From Candidatus Electrothrix aestuarii (lineage in GTDB: Bacteria > Desulfobacterota > Desulfobulbia > Desulfobulbales > Desulfobulbaceae), in NCBI GenBank assembly GCA_032595685.2, contig CP159373.1, forward strand, positions 4,813,821 through 4,877,820: DNA of 64,000 nucleotides. The letters are read 5' to 3'. Under the pieces are notes generated by a model. The model was given only the letters and a program-made list of their open reading frames with translations, was not told the origin of the DNA and searched no databases. Positions within the stretch are counted from its first letter, which is position 1, and every line of letters starts with the position of its first letter. Position numbers and translations under genes: made by a program. Below are positions 1 through 7,035 of this stretch, piece by piece.

Positions 1-1363
1 ATACAGTTAATCCATGCTTCAGAGGTTCTCTGAAGTTTTGCCCGGATGTAGTTGAGTCGGTAGCCGTTTTTTCCTTGGCCAAATTTCCCCTCAATGGGGA
101 TCCGTTCTCGACTATCCCGAATCCGTTGTGCTTTCAGTTCCCAAAGACGTTCTTTGTTTTCTTCTGTCTCTTTCGGGGACCTGCCCATTCGTTTACCACC
201 AAATCGAATACCTTTCTCTTTGAGATATTTACGATTTTCTCTTGTTCCGTAAATTTGATCAGCAAGCACTGCAGCAGGATAGTAGCCATTTCGGCGTTTG
301 TAGTTTTCCACCTGCGCCTGCAAATCCGTGCCTTCGTTGAAGGCATCCCAACCAATATGATCGACAAAAGCCAAACCATCGACCATGCTCACGCTGAGTT
401 TGGCACCGAACTCCACATTTTTACCTGCTTTCCCACGAACTATTGGTCGTACATGAGGTTGGGCAATGGAAACAATTCGGTCATCGCAGCGTCGTTTTCG
501 TTTTTTGTACATCTCATCCTGCTGGCGATACACATGCTGAATGATCCAATACTGTCGTTGTTGCTGATGGGGAAGTGGAAAAGGTGCCGATCCAACATTA
601 TCAAGCAACTCATCAATATATCGTAAATTTCTTCGGACGTACTGTAATTGCTGCCGAAGTCCGCGCCGCAGATTTTTTTGCCTGGTTTCTTTTTTTTAGC
701 CAGATTCAGGTAGTTTTTGCGAGCAACTCTCCGATATGTCCTGGGCTTTTTGGGGTAGCCACTCTGTTTGTACAGATCATCAATCAGCTGCTCGGAAATC
801 TCACGAGCTTCGTTGAGTAAACTCAGATCAGTCGGGTAACGAATCGCTTGCTCAGCAACCGTTGCATCGACAAGCATTTTCCCCTTATTTTCAACGGGCT
901 CTTCCTCACCCTTATCCTCTTTTTCATCTTCATTTGTCGTACTTTTCTTTGAGAGAGCAAGTTTTTCCAAAATCACTTCTTCAAACGCAGAAAAGACATC
1001 CTTTCCCATCCGTTTTCGAATCTCAACAAACAGGCTCGGAGCTAGAGGTTGCTTGTCTTGAAAAGAAGAAAACCCAACAAAATACTGAAGATAGGGGTTC
1101 TCCTGAATCTGGAGTACGGTTTCTTCGTCACTGAGCGTCAGCTTATGTTTAATGATTAACGCGCCGATCACCAATCTGGCATTTTTGGCAGGTCGCCCCT
1201 GACGCGGGTCCAATGTTCGGTAATATCTGATGGCGAACTCATCCCACGGAATAACTTTATGCCATTTGATCCATCTGTTGTCAGGGTTCAGTTTGCCTCC
1301 AAAGGGAAGGCTGAATCCTTCAAGTGTAAGCTGTCTGTCACTGGTGTACCTGATCATGTGCAT
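1..1363 (-). pseudogene. IS5/IS1182-group DDE transposase, split into two frames, 3' end outside window
   Basis: The N-terminal frame (440-1363) starts at an ATG and has the DUF772-type transposase N-terminus (GALIIKHKLTLSDEE, ENPYLQYFVG). The catalytic part lies in another frame from about 620 down to position 1. It carries the same DDE region as copy 2, with VDHIGWDAF and ADQIYGTREN before the edge. The frames part at a run of 8 A (690-697 on the plus strand as T). A run of 6 or 9 would join them. The gene is therefore either inactive or expressed by transcriptional slippage or ribosomal frameshifting. The DDE family is clear; the exact IS family is less so. Confidence 0.75.
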
Positions 1364-1462
1364 GCCTTATGAGGGGGTGAACGTCAAAAGTATGCATATT
1401 TTACAATATTTTTATAACTTTTTCATTTAAAATCAGCGCGCTGAGAGTTTTTAAGGACAATC
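1..1462 (-). mobile_element. IS5/IS1182-group insertion sequence, copy 1 (runs off the left edge)
   Basis: This stretch is a nearly identical inverted copy of the element at 29486-31141. Its visible end (about 1447-1462) carries the imperfect terminal repeat GATTGTCCTTAAAAAC when read outwards on the minus strand. The other end, about 200 bp in copy 2, lies outside the window. Visible differences from copy 2 are a run of 8 versus 7 A in the transposase and a substitution that changes Thr to Ala in one antisense frame, so the duplication is recent. The insertion truncates the condensation-domain gene at 1451-2029. The second target-site duplicate cannot be seen here. Confidence 0.85.
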
Positions 1463-2029
1463 TATGTAACGGCGGTCATTTTCGATAAAGCTGATATACG
1501 ACGGGCTGTCCGGCTCCGGAACATCTTCGTTCGCAAGTGCGGTATAGATTTCAGCCAGCGAGCGGTTAACCAGAGCCACGCCCCAGCCGTCAATGCATAA
1601 ATGATGATACTGCAGCAGCCAGTACCACTGATCATCCGCCAGCCGGATCAGGTCATAACGGAACAGCGGCTGACCTGTCAGGGTGAAAGGCTGCTCAAAA
1701 CGTTCCTGCATCCAGGACATCGCTGCTTCATGGGGACTGTCCGCAGCGGAAAAATCATGCACCGGCACCATGACCCGCAGTTCATCAGGGAATGCCTGGA
1801 GCGGCACACCGTCTTCATCCCGTTCCTCCTGCAGGACAGTACGCAGGGCATCATGCTTCCGCACCAGCAGATTCACGGCCTGTTCAAAGAGCTCCGGATT
1901 GATCGGGCCGGGAATCTGCACATAGCCGCCGATGTTGTAGAGCGGAATATCGGCATGGAGCATCTGGTCGAACCAGATTTCGCGCTGAGAGGAAGTGAGC
2001 GGGTATAGAGTGCGAGTTTTATCAGACAT
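1451..2029 (-). pseudogene. Nonribosomal peptide synthetase condensation domain, truncated by an IS
   Basis: The 192-residue product begins with the opening of a condensation domain (YPLTSSQREIWFDQ, residues 8-21). It contains the active-site motif HHLCIDG near residue 146 (HHxxxDG family signature). In an intact NRPS this domain forms the peptide bond between two carrier-bound substrates. Reading frame and homology stop where the IS begins: the last codons (IDCP and stop) are made of IS terminal sequence. The rest of the synthetase should lie left of the window, beyond the IS. No adenylation or carrier domain is visible. The start ATG has only a weak ribosome site. Confidence 0.8.
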
Positions 2030-2144
2030 CTTTTTTTATTCGTAAGGTTTGAGGGTTGCCGCCGGGCGACCGGTCAGGTACAATGTTTATTTTTGCAGAA
2101 TACGTTGTTCAGAATTTACGCTGGAGACGCTGGAAAATTGGTGA

Positions 2145-2300
2145 AATGAAGTTTTGAACTATTTTGTCGAGCGGGTTACAAACGGCTTTGTTGAAGGACT
2201 CAATAACAGCATAAGAAACATTATTCGTACAGCGTTTGGCTACAGAAATTTTGAAAATTTTAGGCTCCAGGTATTTGCGGAACATGGGGTTCCCCACTAA
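2145..2300 (+). pseudogene. Transposase C-terminal remnant (ISL3-like)
   Basis: An open stretch ending in TAA at 2300 encodes TNGFVEGLNNSIRNIIRTAF followed by GYRNFENFRLQVF. This is the typical end of ISL3-like transposases (NGFVEGLNN, GYRNFENFRLR). A stop codon lies just upstream in the same frame, and no catalytic region or inverted repeats can be found. It is a decayed fragment of a different element from the IS at 1-1462. It sits where the N-terminus of the neighbouring toxin gene is missing, so the old insertion probably removed it. Confidence 0.6.
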
Positions 2301-2339
2301 TCTACGAAGAGCCATAGAAACAAGCGACATCAGAGTGAG

Positions 2340-2492
2340 ATGCGAATTTTTGTCGGGCAGGGCTACCGCCTATACTACGTAATTCGTGAAGGTCGGATAA
2401 TCCTCCTGCTCTGCGGCGGCAACAAATCGACCCAGGAAAGGGATATAAAAAAGGCAAAAGAGATGCTTAAACAATCGAGGGAACAATCATGA
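2340..2492 (+). pseudogene. HigB/RelE-type toxin, N-terminus lost
   Basis: The frame encodes MRIFVGQGYRLYYVIREGRI then LLLCGGNKSTQERDIKKAKE. This is the C-terminal half of phage-derived addiction-module killer proteins (RelE superfamily; motifs GYRxYY, LLCGGxKSTQxxDI). About the first half of the usual 90-100 residues is missing and the transposase remnant occupies its place. The last bases overlap the antitoxin start (ATGA), which is the normal layout for this toxin-antitoxin type. The toxin is unlikely to be active. Confidence 0.7.
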
Positions 2493-2767
2493 CGCTTGCA
2501 ACTAAACCCTATAATCCGTTCGATTATCTGGAAACAAAGGAAGAAATCAACGAGTATTTGAACAACGCCTACATGGATGACGATCCCAGAGTACTTCTTG
2601 TTTCTCTGGGGTATCTGGCCAGAAAACAGGGGATGAGTGAGGTGGCCAGAAAGGCGGGTCTGAATCGTGAGAGCCTGTACAAGGCCCTTGCCGGAGAAGG
2701 CAATCCGAGATTTTCCACAGTCAGCAGGGTCATCAAGGCACTTGGCTGCCGACTGGCTGTTGCGTGA
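2489..2767 (+). CDS. Addiction-module antidote protein (HigA-like, HTH)
   Basis: The 92-residue protein matches the putative addiction-module antidote family. It has an N-terminal arm (KPYNPFDYLETKEEINEYL) and a helix-turn-helix near residues 50-85 (MSEVARKAGLNRESLYKAL, FSTVSRVIKALG). Such proteins bind their cognate RelE-like toxin and repress their own promoter. The gene overlaps the preceding truncated toxin by four bases, so translation was once coupled. With the toxin broken, it is now an orphan antitoxin. It is the only plus-strand TA locus of the island. Confidence 0.85.
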   Translation: MTLATKPYNPFDYLETKEEINEYLNNAYMDDDPRVLLVSLGYLARKQGMSEVARKAGLNRESLYKALAGEGNPRFSTVSRVIKALGCRLAVA

Positions 2768-2772
2768 ACCTT

Positions 2773-2890
2773 AGCTCTCCCTGTGACGCGAGATAATCCC
2801 CTTGGGGACAGTCCTCATCCCCCTGTGACGCAGGATGATCCCCTTGAGGAAGGGCTTCAGGGGAACCCCCGCAGCACGTAGGGTGGACGG
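2773..2890. repeat. Dispersed GC-rich boundary repeat, copy a
   Basis: The copy contains two CCCTGTGACGC units and one CCCCTTGGGG palindrome. After these comes a tail with GGGCTTCAGGGGAA and GTAGGGTGG. The same modules recur at 3642-3772, 4441-4598, 4948-5036, 5768-5890, 6607-6741, 7742-7853 and in the array at 8500-9250. It separates two TA loci. A weak hairpin with a T-run just beyond it (2901-2918) could end vapC transcription. Confidence 0.75.
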
Positions 2891-2925
2891 AAAAAATAAA
2901 TCCGGCCCCTTTTTCCGGAATTACG

Positions 2926-3309
2926 TCATGTCCAATTGATTACTGTCAAGTTATCAGCCATCTTGCTGAATCCACGGTCAGCCGTGACCAACGCTGCGTC
3001 CTTCTGTATCGCCATTGCCGCGATGACGGCATCAGGAAGCTTCAGCCGATACTGCTGCCGAACAGCGATGATCTGTTCTGTCAATGCAGTATCATCGGCG
3101 GCCAGCTCTACCACCTCCACCCGCTGAAGGAATTGTTGAAAGAGCCAGCGATCAGATTCAGTCAACCCGGAAAAGACAAGGAATTCGATCCGGCTGATGA
3201 CTGAAATGCCGATCCATTCAGCTTGTCGCAGGAGCCGGACAAGTCGGACATCGCCTTGCAGCAGAGCGACGACAGCATTGGTGTCCAGCAGGAGACGTTC
3301 ACCACTCAT
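2926..3309 (-). CDS. vapC: VapC-like PIN-domain ribonuclease toxin
   Basis: The 127-residue protein is a PIN domain. LDTNAVVALL near residue 8 supplies the first acidic residue, SRIEF the glutamate, LKLPDAVIAA and LVTADRGF the C-terminal aspartates. These coordinate Mg2+ in VapC RNases, which often cut tRNA. I chose the ATG at 3309 because it follows the antitoxin gene with an 11-bp overlap; a longer frame to 3462 would run through most of the antitoxin gene. All catalytic acids are present, so the toxin looks intact. The RNA target cannot be predicted. Confidence 0.85.
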   Translation of the reverse strand: MSGERLLLDTNAVVALLQGDVRLVRLLRQAEWIGISVISRIEFLVFSGLTESDRWLFQQFLQRVEVVELAADDTALTEQIIAVRQQYRLKLPDAVIAAMAIQKDAALVTADRGFSKMADNLTVINWT

Positions 3310-3514
3310 CCCGCAGCCCCCTCTGCACGGCCACGGCATCTCCTTTCCACGACAGCTGTCCGGCAAGATCAGAGAAATCATAGTGCTGATCGGAAGCAGC
3401 GACAGGATGCAGCACCAGCACAGCCTGCACCTTGCCCGGGGACAAGCGGGTGGGAATGTCAATGTGCAGTCGGCCTGTCTCGTTGACTGTGGTTGTCAGC
3501 TTAACAATTTCCAT
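3299..3514 (-). CDS. Antitoxin partner of VapC
   Basis: The 71-residue protein opens with a beta-strand-rich part (MEIVKLTTTVNETGRLHIDI, then PTRLSPGKVQAVLVL) and a short charged C-terminus. This kind of protein is common immediately upstream of PIN toxins, but I cannot place it in AbrB, Phd or RHH families. Its stop overlaps the vapC start by 11 bp, so the pair is translationally coupled. Its role as antitoxin is inferred from position. Confidence 0.65.
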   Translation of the reverse strand: MEIVKLTTTVNETGRLHIDIPTRLSPGKVQAVLVLHPVAASDQHYDFSDLAGQLSWKGDAVAVQRGLRDEW

Positions 3515-3641
3515 AATACAACTCCTTGGAAAGGGGATTCAATTACCAATGGGAGGCTTCTTTACGTATTGTACACGGAAACAGGGAAGAGAACAACTCT
3601 TGCCCCCGGTCAAGCCAGCAAGCAAAACCCACATCCGTAAT

Positions 3642-3772
3642 AATCCCAGCTCACCCCTTGGAAACAGCCCTTATCCCCTTGTGACGCAAGATCATCCCCA
3701 AGGGGCGAAGGGCAATCTCCTTCCCAAGCAGATGAGGGAAATCCCGCAGGCGGAAATGCAGGGTGGATGACG
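3642..3772. repeat. Dispersed GC-rich boundary repeat, copy b
   Basis: It contains CACCCCTTGGAAACAGCCC, CCCCTTGTGACGCAAGATCA and the CCCCAAGGGGCG palindrome. The tail has TTCCCAAGCAGATGAGGGAA and GCAGGGTGG and is of the same type as in copy f. It lies between the vapC locus and the RelE locus, filling most of the 271-bp gap 3515-3785. Confidence 0.75.
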
Positions 3773-3785
3773 ATTTGAGGCCCCG

Positions 3786-4103
3786 CTACTTTTTCCCATA
3801 GGCTGCATCATGTGGCCCAACAATGACAAACTTAATTGTTTCATCGCCGGTTTCAGCGCAATCCGCACAGGCAACAGCGATATCATCGCCCTTTTTCCTG
3901 CAAATGCCGCAGTACAGATAAATGATGATAAAACTCTTTTTTACCGGGCAGGAGTAGAACCCACGGAAATTGCCTTTTAACGGTTCACCCAATTCGACAG
4001 GATGCTCAATGATCTGAAGCACCTTCTGCTCAATCTGCTTCTTGATCCCGGCGTGTTTTTTCACGGCCTTGAGAAAGGCTTTTTCAAAGCGGACATCCAT
4101 CAT
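3786..4103 (-). CDS. RelE/ParE-superfamily toxin
   Basis: The 105-residue protein has the RelE-fold pattern: an N-terminal helical hairpin (FEKAFLKAVKKHAGIKKQIE), a region that ends HPVELGEPLKGNFRGFYSCP, and C-terminal strands (IKFVIVGPHDAAYG). RelE-type toxins cut mRNA on the ribosome; ParE types attack gyrase, and sequence alone does not separate them here. A Cys-rich insertion (CGICRKKGDDIAVACADC) before the last strands is unusual for a RelE fold. The gene overlaps its antitoxin by 4 bp. Confidence 0.75.
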   Translation of the reverse strand: MMDVRFEKAFLKAVKKHAGIKKQIEQKVLQIIEHPVELGEPLKGNFRGFYSCPVKKSFIIIYLYCGICRKKGDDIAVACADCAETGDETIKFVIVGPHDAAYGKK

Positions 4104-4357
4104 TCATCGAACACTTCGGCAAAGGTATGCCATTGGGCGGAACCGTCTTTTATTCTGTCGTGGACTTCGGTCAGGGCTTGGGAGAACTCCGGGTCGGAAA
4201 TAATGGTTTCGCTGTGCTGCCGGTGCGTTCTTCGTTTCAGGCCGAGGACAAACTGGGTGATCACCTCGGAAGCGGTGGTGCGGTTTTCCTTGGCATAGAT
4301 CTTGATAAAATCGGCCAGATCGTAGTCAATGCTTATATTTAATCGTGTTTTAGGCAT
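4100..4357 (-). CDS. Ribbon-helix-helix-type antitoxin partner of RelE/ParE toxin
   Basis: The 85-residue protein starts MPKTRLNISIDYDLADFIKI. This is a short beta strand followed by helices, as in DUF6364-like and related RHH antitoxins. The ATG at 4357 is preceded by AAGGGG at good spacing, so I prefer it to a longer frame beginning at 4450. Its end overlaps the toxin start (ATGA). About 40 bp upstream lies a GTG/CAC-rich imperfect inverted repeat with an AT centre that could be its operator. Confidence 0.75.
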   Translation of the reverse strand: MPKTRLNISIDYDLADFIKIYAKENRTTASEVITQFVLGLKRRTHRQHSETIISDPEFSQALTEVHDRIKDGSAQWHTFAEVFDE

Positions 4358-4440
4358 ATAATCCCCTTTTTGAATTGTCGCTGTGTGTGTATTATGCGCA
4401 CAAAGGGAACGTATGTCAAGAATGTAAAACGGGCGCAAGA

Positions 4441-4598
4441 GCATCCCCAAGGGGCGCAGGGTAATCCCCTTGTGACGCAGGATATCCCTTGGGTATAAGG
4501 CTTCGGGGGAAGGGCGTGCATCACGCAGGGTGGTGTGGCTGGCGGGAATGCGGGTCGCTTTGGGGAAACGAAGAATTGCCCAACCTACCCGGCTATTG
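4441..4598. repeat. Dispersed GC-rich boundary repeat, copy c
   Basis: It begins CATCCCCAAGGGGCGCAGGG and continues with CCCCTTGTGACGCAGG. The tail contains GGCTTCGGGGGAAGGG, GCATCACGCAGGGTGG, CGCTTTGGGGAAACGAAG and GCCCAACCTACCCGGCT. Copies e and h (8500-9315) share this longer tail. It separates the RelE locus from the orphan antitoxin. Confidence 0.75.
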
Positions 4599-4630
4599 AA
4601 GCAGACTCCTTTTCCGGAGCAAAAATAAGC

Positions 4631-4858
4631 TCAACGGCCATAATGTCCCCTGACCCGTGCCTTTATATCCTCCCATGTAAGAGAGGAGGCTGGGTTCTTC
4701 AGCAAATTTTCCCGGCGGCGGTTCAGTTCCCTGACTTGCCATTCATGGATCGGCACATCAGATGGTTCAGCGGCGAGATCATCCCAGAGATCTTCCACAA
4801 GCTGAAGTTTTTCCGATGGACTCAGGTTAAAAATGGATTCCGTGTTCACAGTCATCAC
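4631..4858 (-). CDS. Orphan addiction-module antitoxin (unstable antitoxin family)
   Basis: The 75-residue protein matches the small RelB-like addiction-module family: LSPSEKLQLVEDLWDDLA near residues 12-29 and a C-terminal SLTWEDIKARVRG. In this family the gene is normally followed directly by a ParE/RelE toxin. Here the downstream 30 bp run straight into boundary repeat c and no toxin is visible. It is probably a toxin-free remnant or acts on a toxin elsewhere. A second Met is at residue 2. Confidence 0.8.
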   Translation of the reverse strand: MMTVNTESIFNLSPSEKLQLVEDLWDDLAAEPSDVPIHEWQVRELNRRRENLLKNPASSLTWEDIKARVRGHYGR

Positions 4859-4907
4859 CTAATTATTGATCTTGGCGGATTGTCAAAAGTATATTGCTAC
4901 CTTCTCA

Positions 4908-4924
4908 GTATAATGCGGTTATAC
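4908..4924. promoter_or_regulatory. Candidate operator upstream of the orphan antitoxin
   Basis: GTATAATGCGGTTATAC has 6-bp inverted arms (GTATAA/TTATAC) around five bases. It lies about 50 bp upstream of the antitoxin start and overlaps promoter-like AT sequence, as expected for an autoregulatory TA operator. Binding is inferred. Confidence 0.4.
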
Positions 4925-4947
4925 GATATAATCAATTCAATCGCATT

Positions 4948-5036
4948 ACCCCGAAAAAAGGGGCGCAAGGCAATCCCCTTCTCCCATCTCCTTTCCGGGC
5001 AGATGGGAGAAACCCCGGAAGCGGGATGACGGATTG
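4948..5036. repeat. Dispersed GC-rich boundary repeat, copy d (short)
   Basis: A single CCCCGAAAAAAGGGGCGCAA unit is followed by CAATCCCCTTCTCCCATCTC and CGGGCAGATGGGAGAAACCC. The second pair forms a hairpin (TCTCCCATCTC with AGATGGGAGA). It lies between the orphan antitoxin and HigBA. Confidence 0.65.
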
Positions 5037-5061
5037 TCCCGTTTACCGGGCTGAACAGGCA

Positions 5062-5403
5062 TTACACAGAAGCACTTATCCGCTGATCAATTCCGCTCCG
5101 CCTCCCCGCAACAGGCTGAATCGTATGTAGTGTTTTTTCTTCCGACTTCATCGCAAAATATAAGTCCCAGCGCAACTGAAGATTCATCCAGAAATCGGCA
5201 GATACATCAAAAAACTTTGCCAGCCGCAAAGCTGTGCTCGGAGTAATGCCACGCTTTCCATTGACGATCTGATTGATCCGTTGATACGGGACATGAATTG
5301 CATCAGCAAGATCACGCTGGGTTATCTCCATCGGTCGCAAAAATTCCTCCAGCAGCATTTCGCCCGGATGCGTCGGCGTTCGGTGTGTGGGTATTCGTAT
5401 CAT
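5062..5403 (-). CDS. higA: HigA antitoxin (XRE-type HTH)
   Basis: The 113-residue protein carries the HigA hallmark: THPGEMLLEEFLRPMEITQR (about residues 11-30), an XRE helix-turn-helix (DLADAIHVPYQRINQIVNGK), then FDVSADFWMNLQLRWDLY. It neutralises HigB and represses the higBA promoter. I chose the ATG at 5403, 13 bp after the higB stop; a frame running upstream to 5598 is only an extension through higB. Length and motif order match the family, so it looks functional. Confidence 0.92.
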   Translation of the reverse strand: MIRIPTHRTPTHPGEMLLEEFLRPMEITQRDLADAIHVPYQRINQIVNGKRGITPSTALRLAKFFDVSADFWMNLQLRWDLYFAMKSEEKTLHTIQPVAGRRSGIDQRISASV

Positions 5404-5416
5404 TATAGTCTCCGGG

Positions 5417-5710
5417 TTAATGGTAATCGGTGATTTCAACATCTGTCGGGCCGTTTTCTGTCCACTTGAAGCAGATGCGAAATTGTTTATTAATGCGGAT
5501 ACTGTGCTGCCCTTTTCGATCCCCGGCCAGAGCTTCAAGTCTGTTACCCGGTGGCACCCGCAATTCGTCAAGCAGTGCTGCGGAATCCAATTGGTCAAGT
5601 TTTCTGGACGTAATTTTCCATAGGTTTTCCGGGCAGGTGTTTCGTGCGGCCTTGGTTGATTTTCCGTTGAAGATATCCTTGGCGGCTTTGTTTTTAAAAG
5701 ACTGTATCAT
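5417..5710 (-). CDS. higB: HigB toxin (RelE superfamily mRNA interferase)
   Basis: The 97-residue protein begins MIQSFKNKAAKDIFNGKSTK and contains PPGNRLEALAGDRKGQHSIR and ICFKWTENGPTDVEITDYH. These are the signature segments of HigB 'killer' proteins, which cleave mRNA on the ribosome. As is usual for hig loci, the toxin gene precedes the antitoxin. The full family length is present. A palindrome just upstream (5721-5739) is a likely HigA binding site. Confidence 0.92.
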   Translation of the reverse strand: MIQSFKNKAAKDIFNGKSTKAARNTCPENLWKITSRKLDQLDSAALLDELRVPPGNRLEALAGDRKGQHSIRINKQFRICFKWTENGPTDVEITDYH

Positions 5711-5720
5711 GAGTACATAA

Positions 5721-5739
5721 TAGCACGGTTATCGTGCTA
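5721..5739. promoter_or_regulatory. higO: Candidate HigA operator
   Basis: TAGCACGGTTATCGTGCTA has perfect 7-bp inverted arms around five bases and ends 11 bp from the higB start codon. The position fits autoregulation by HigA. The palindrome is seen directly; binding is inferred. Confidence 0.55.
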
Positions 5740-5767
5740 TTTCAAGTTGTATCCCCCACATCGGGAA

Positions 5768-5890
5768 CGACCCCAGCTCCACCCCTTGGGGAGAGGGCTT
5801 CGGGGGAAGGTGTGCATCACGTAGGATGGGCGGCAAGCGGGAATGGAGGTTGCTTTGGGGAAGCGAAGGGTTGCCCGGCCTGCAGGTCTG
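5768..5890. repeat. Dispersed GC-rich boundary repeat, copy e
   Basis: It lacks a GTGACGC unit but has CACCCCTTGGGGAGAGGGCT, TTCGGGGGAAGG, GCATCACGTAGGATGGG and TTGCTTTGGGGAAGCGAAGG. This is the same long tail as in copies c and h. It separates higBA from the vapC-phd locus. Confidence 0.7.
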
Positions 5891-5909
5891 AAATCCCCCC
5901 CTTTCAAAG

Positions 5910-6296
5910 TCACCACATCACCTGCACATCATAAAGATCAAAAAAAGAATCGCACGACAGCAGAGTCAGTGAGTCCGTCATGGCCTGGGCAATCAGCATC
6001 CGGTCGAACGGGTCTTTGTGATGCCGGGGAAGTCGGCCTGCTTGAAAAGCGTATCTGTCGGTTATGGGAAGGGACTCAATCTGGTTTTCTGCAAGTTCCT
6101 GCGCAAGAAATATTTCCGGTGCATCCGGCAGCGGGAGCCGACCCAAAGCATATTTAATGCCGACTTCCCATGAGCTTGCGGCACTCCAGTACAAGGTATT
6201 CCCGCTGTCTTTTATGAGCCTTCGGGCGGTTGCTGAAAGTTGCGCGTCATCTGTTATCCACCATAGAAAGGCGTGGGTGTCCAGAAGGATATTCAT
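5910..6296 (-). CDS. PIN-domain toxin (VapC-like, Phd-partnered)
   Basis: The 128-residue PIN protein begins MNILLDTHAFLWWITDD (LDTHxxLW motif with the first Asp). It has SSWEVGIKYALGRL with the conserved Glu, HHKDPFDRMLIAQA with DPFDR, and LLSCDSFF. This LDTHALLW/DPFDRMLIAQA subgroup is nearly always paired with a Phd-type antitoxin, as it is here with a 4-bp overlap. All acidic residues are present, so it should be an active RNase. Confidence 0.9.
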   Translation of the reverse strand: MNILLDTHAFLWWITDDAQLSATARRLIKDSGNTLYWSAASSWEVGIKYALGRLPLPDAPEIFLAQELAENQIESLPITDRYAFQAGRLPRHHKDPFDRMLIAQAMTDSLTLLSCDSFFDLYDVQVMW

Positions 6297-6526
6297 TGTT
6301 CAAAGGCATCAATGATGTCGTCAGGAAGCGGTTCAAAAAACTCCTGCGGAACAGTGAACTTTCCTTTGGCCGAGCCGGGCTTGCGGGGAGCGGTTTTCTT
6401 TTGAAAAGGAACAAGTCGCGCTACGGGTTCACCGTAACGGGCAATGATCACCTCATCTCCTTTTTCAACGACGGCGATCAGTTTGGAAAACTGTGTTTTT
6501 GCCTGATGAATATTTATCTGCTGCAT
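6293..6526 (-). CDS. Phd/YefM-type antitoxin
   Basis: The 77-residue protein has the Phd/YefM N-terminal fold: INIHQAKTQFSKLIAVVEKG at residues 4-23, then DEVIIARYGEPVARLVP. Its disordered C-terminus is the toxin-binding part. It overlaps the PIN toxin start by 4 bp (ATGA), so the pair is co-translated. A 16-bp palindrome lies about 30 bp upstream. Confidence 0.92.
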   Translation of the reverse strand: MQQINIHQAKTQFSKLIAVVEKGDEVIIARYGEPVARLVPFQKKTAPRKPGSAKGKFTVPQEFFEPLPDDIIDAFEQ

Positions 6527-6555
6527 TCTGTTTCTCCGATGTTTCTTTTATAATC

Positions 6556-6571
6556 AGACTAAGTTTAGTCT
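6556..6571. promoter_or_regulatory. Candidate Phd-type operator
   Basis: AGACTAAGTTTAGTCT has perfect 7-bp arms around two bases. It sits 30 bp upstream of the antitoxin start next to AT-rich promoter-like sequence. Phd/YefM proteins bind short palindromes in this position; the assignment is inferred. Confidence 0.5.
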
Positions 6572-6606
6572 ACACTGAAACGAAAAATATCTCAAACAGA
6601 ATGTTC

Positions 6607-6741
6607 TGCCCCCTTGGAAACAGCCCTCATCCCCCTGTGACGCAAAACCATCCCCAAGGGGCGCAGGGCAATTTCCTTTTCCCATCTCCTTCCCGAGCAG
6701 ATGGGGGAAAGCCCGCAGGCAGAAATACAGGGCGGGCGACC
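6607..6741. repeat. Dispersed GC-rich boundary repeat, copy f
   Basis: It reads CCCCCTTGGAAACAGCCCTC, CCCCCTGTGACGCAAAACCA and TCCCCAAGGGGCGCAGGG. The tail follows (CCCATCTCCTTCCCGAGCAG, ATGGGGGAAAGCCCGCAGGC, GGGCGGGCGA), closely matching copy b. It separates the Phd-PIN locus from the split PIN locus. Confidence 0.75.
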
Positions 6742-6771
6742 AAAAAAAACGTCCCCTCTTTCTCCTTTCGA

Positions 6772-7035
6772 TCACATATCCAATTTATCCCATTCCGGTA
6801 CCGACGCTTTTTTTACTTTTGCCATCACCTCGTCAAAACCGGATAAAATTTCACTCTCCGAACACCCTTTCCAGAAATCAGAAAGATATTGCTCAGACTC
6901 TATCTGGCCTATTTCTCTTGTAAACATATATATCGCAAGCCAGCTTACCGACACACCTCGCTCTTCGGCAATACGTGCGATTCTATGCTTCAGAGCTGAA
7001 GGAAGTTGTACTGTCAGCATACTCGTATCAGCCAT
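6772..7035 (-). CDS. Antitoxin-like RHH protein next to the split PIN toxin
   Basis: The 87-residue protein has a short strand-helix-helix start (MLTVQLPSALKHRIARIAEE, RGVSVSWLAIYMFTREIGQI) typical of ribbon-helix-helix antitoxins. It ends in an acidic tail. It overlaps the end of the PIN gene by 8 bp and follows it, the reverse of the commonest order. Its partner toxin is now interrupted, so it may be a free antitoxin. Confidence 0.7.
   Translation of the reverse strand: MADTSMLTVQLPSALKHRIARIAEERGVSVSWLAIYMFTREIGQIESEQYLSDFWKGCSESEILSGFDEVMAKVKKASVPEWDKLDM

Noticed and set aside
862..1134. Extra plus-strand genes inside IS copy 1 (also 75-626)
   Set aside because: They are exact antisense shadows of the transposase and recur in mirror form in copy 2.
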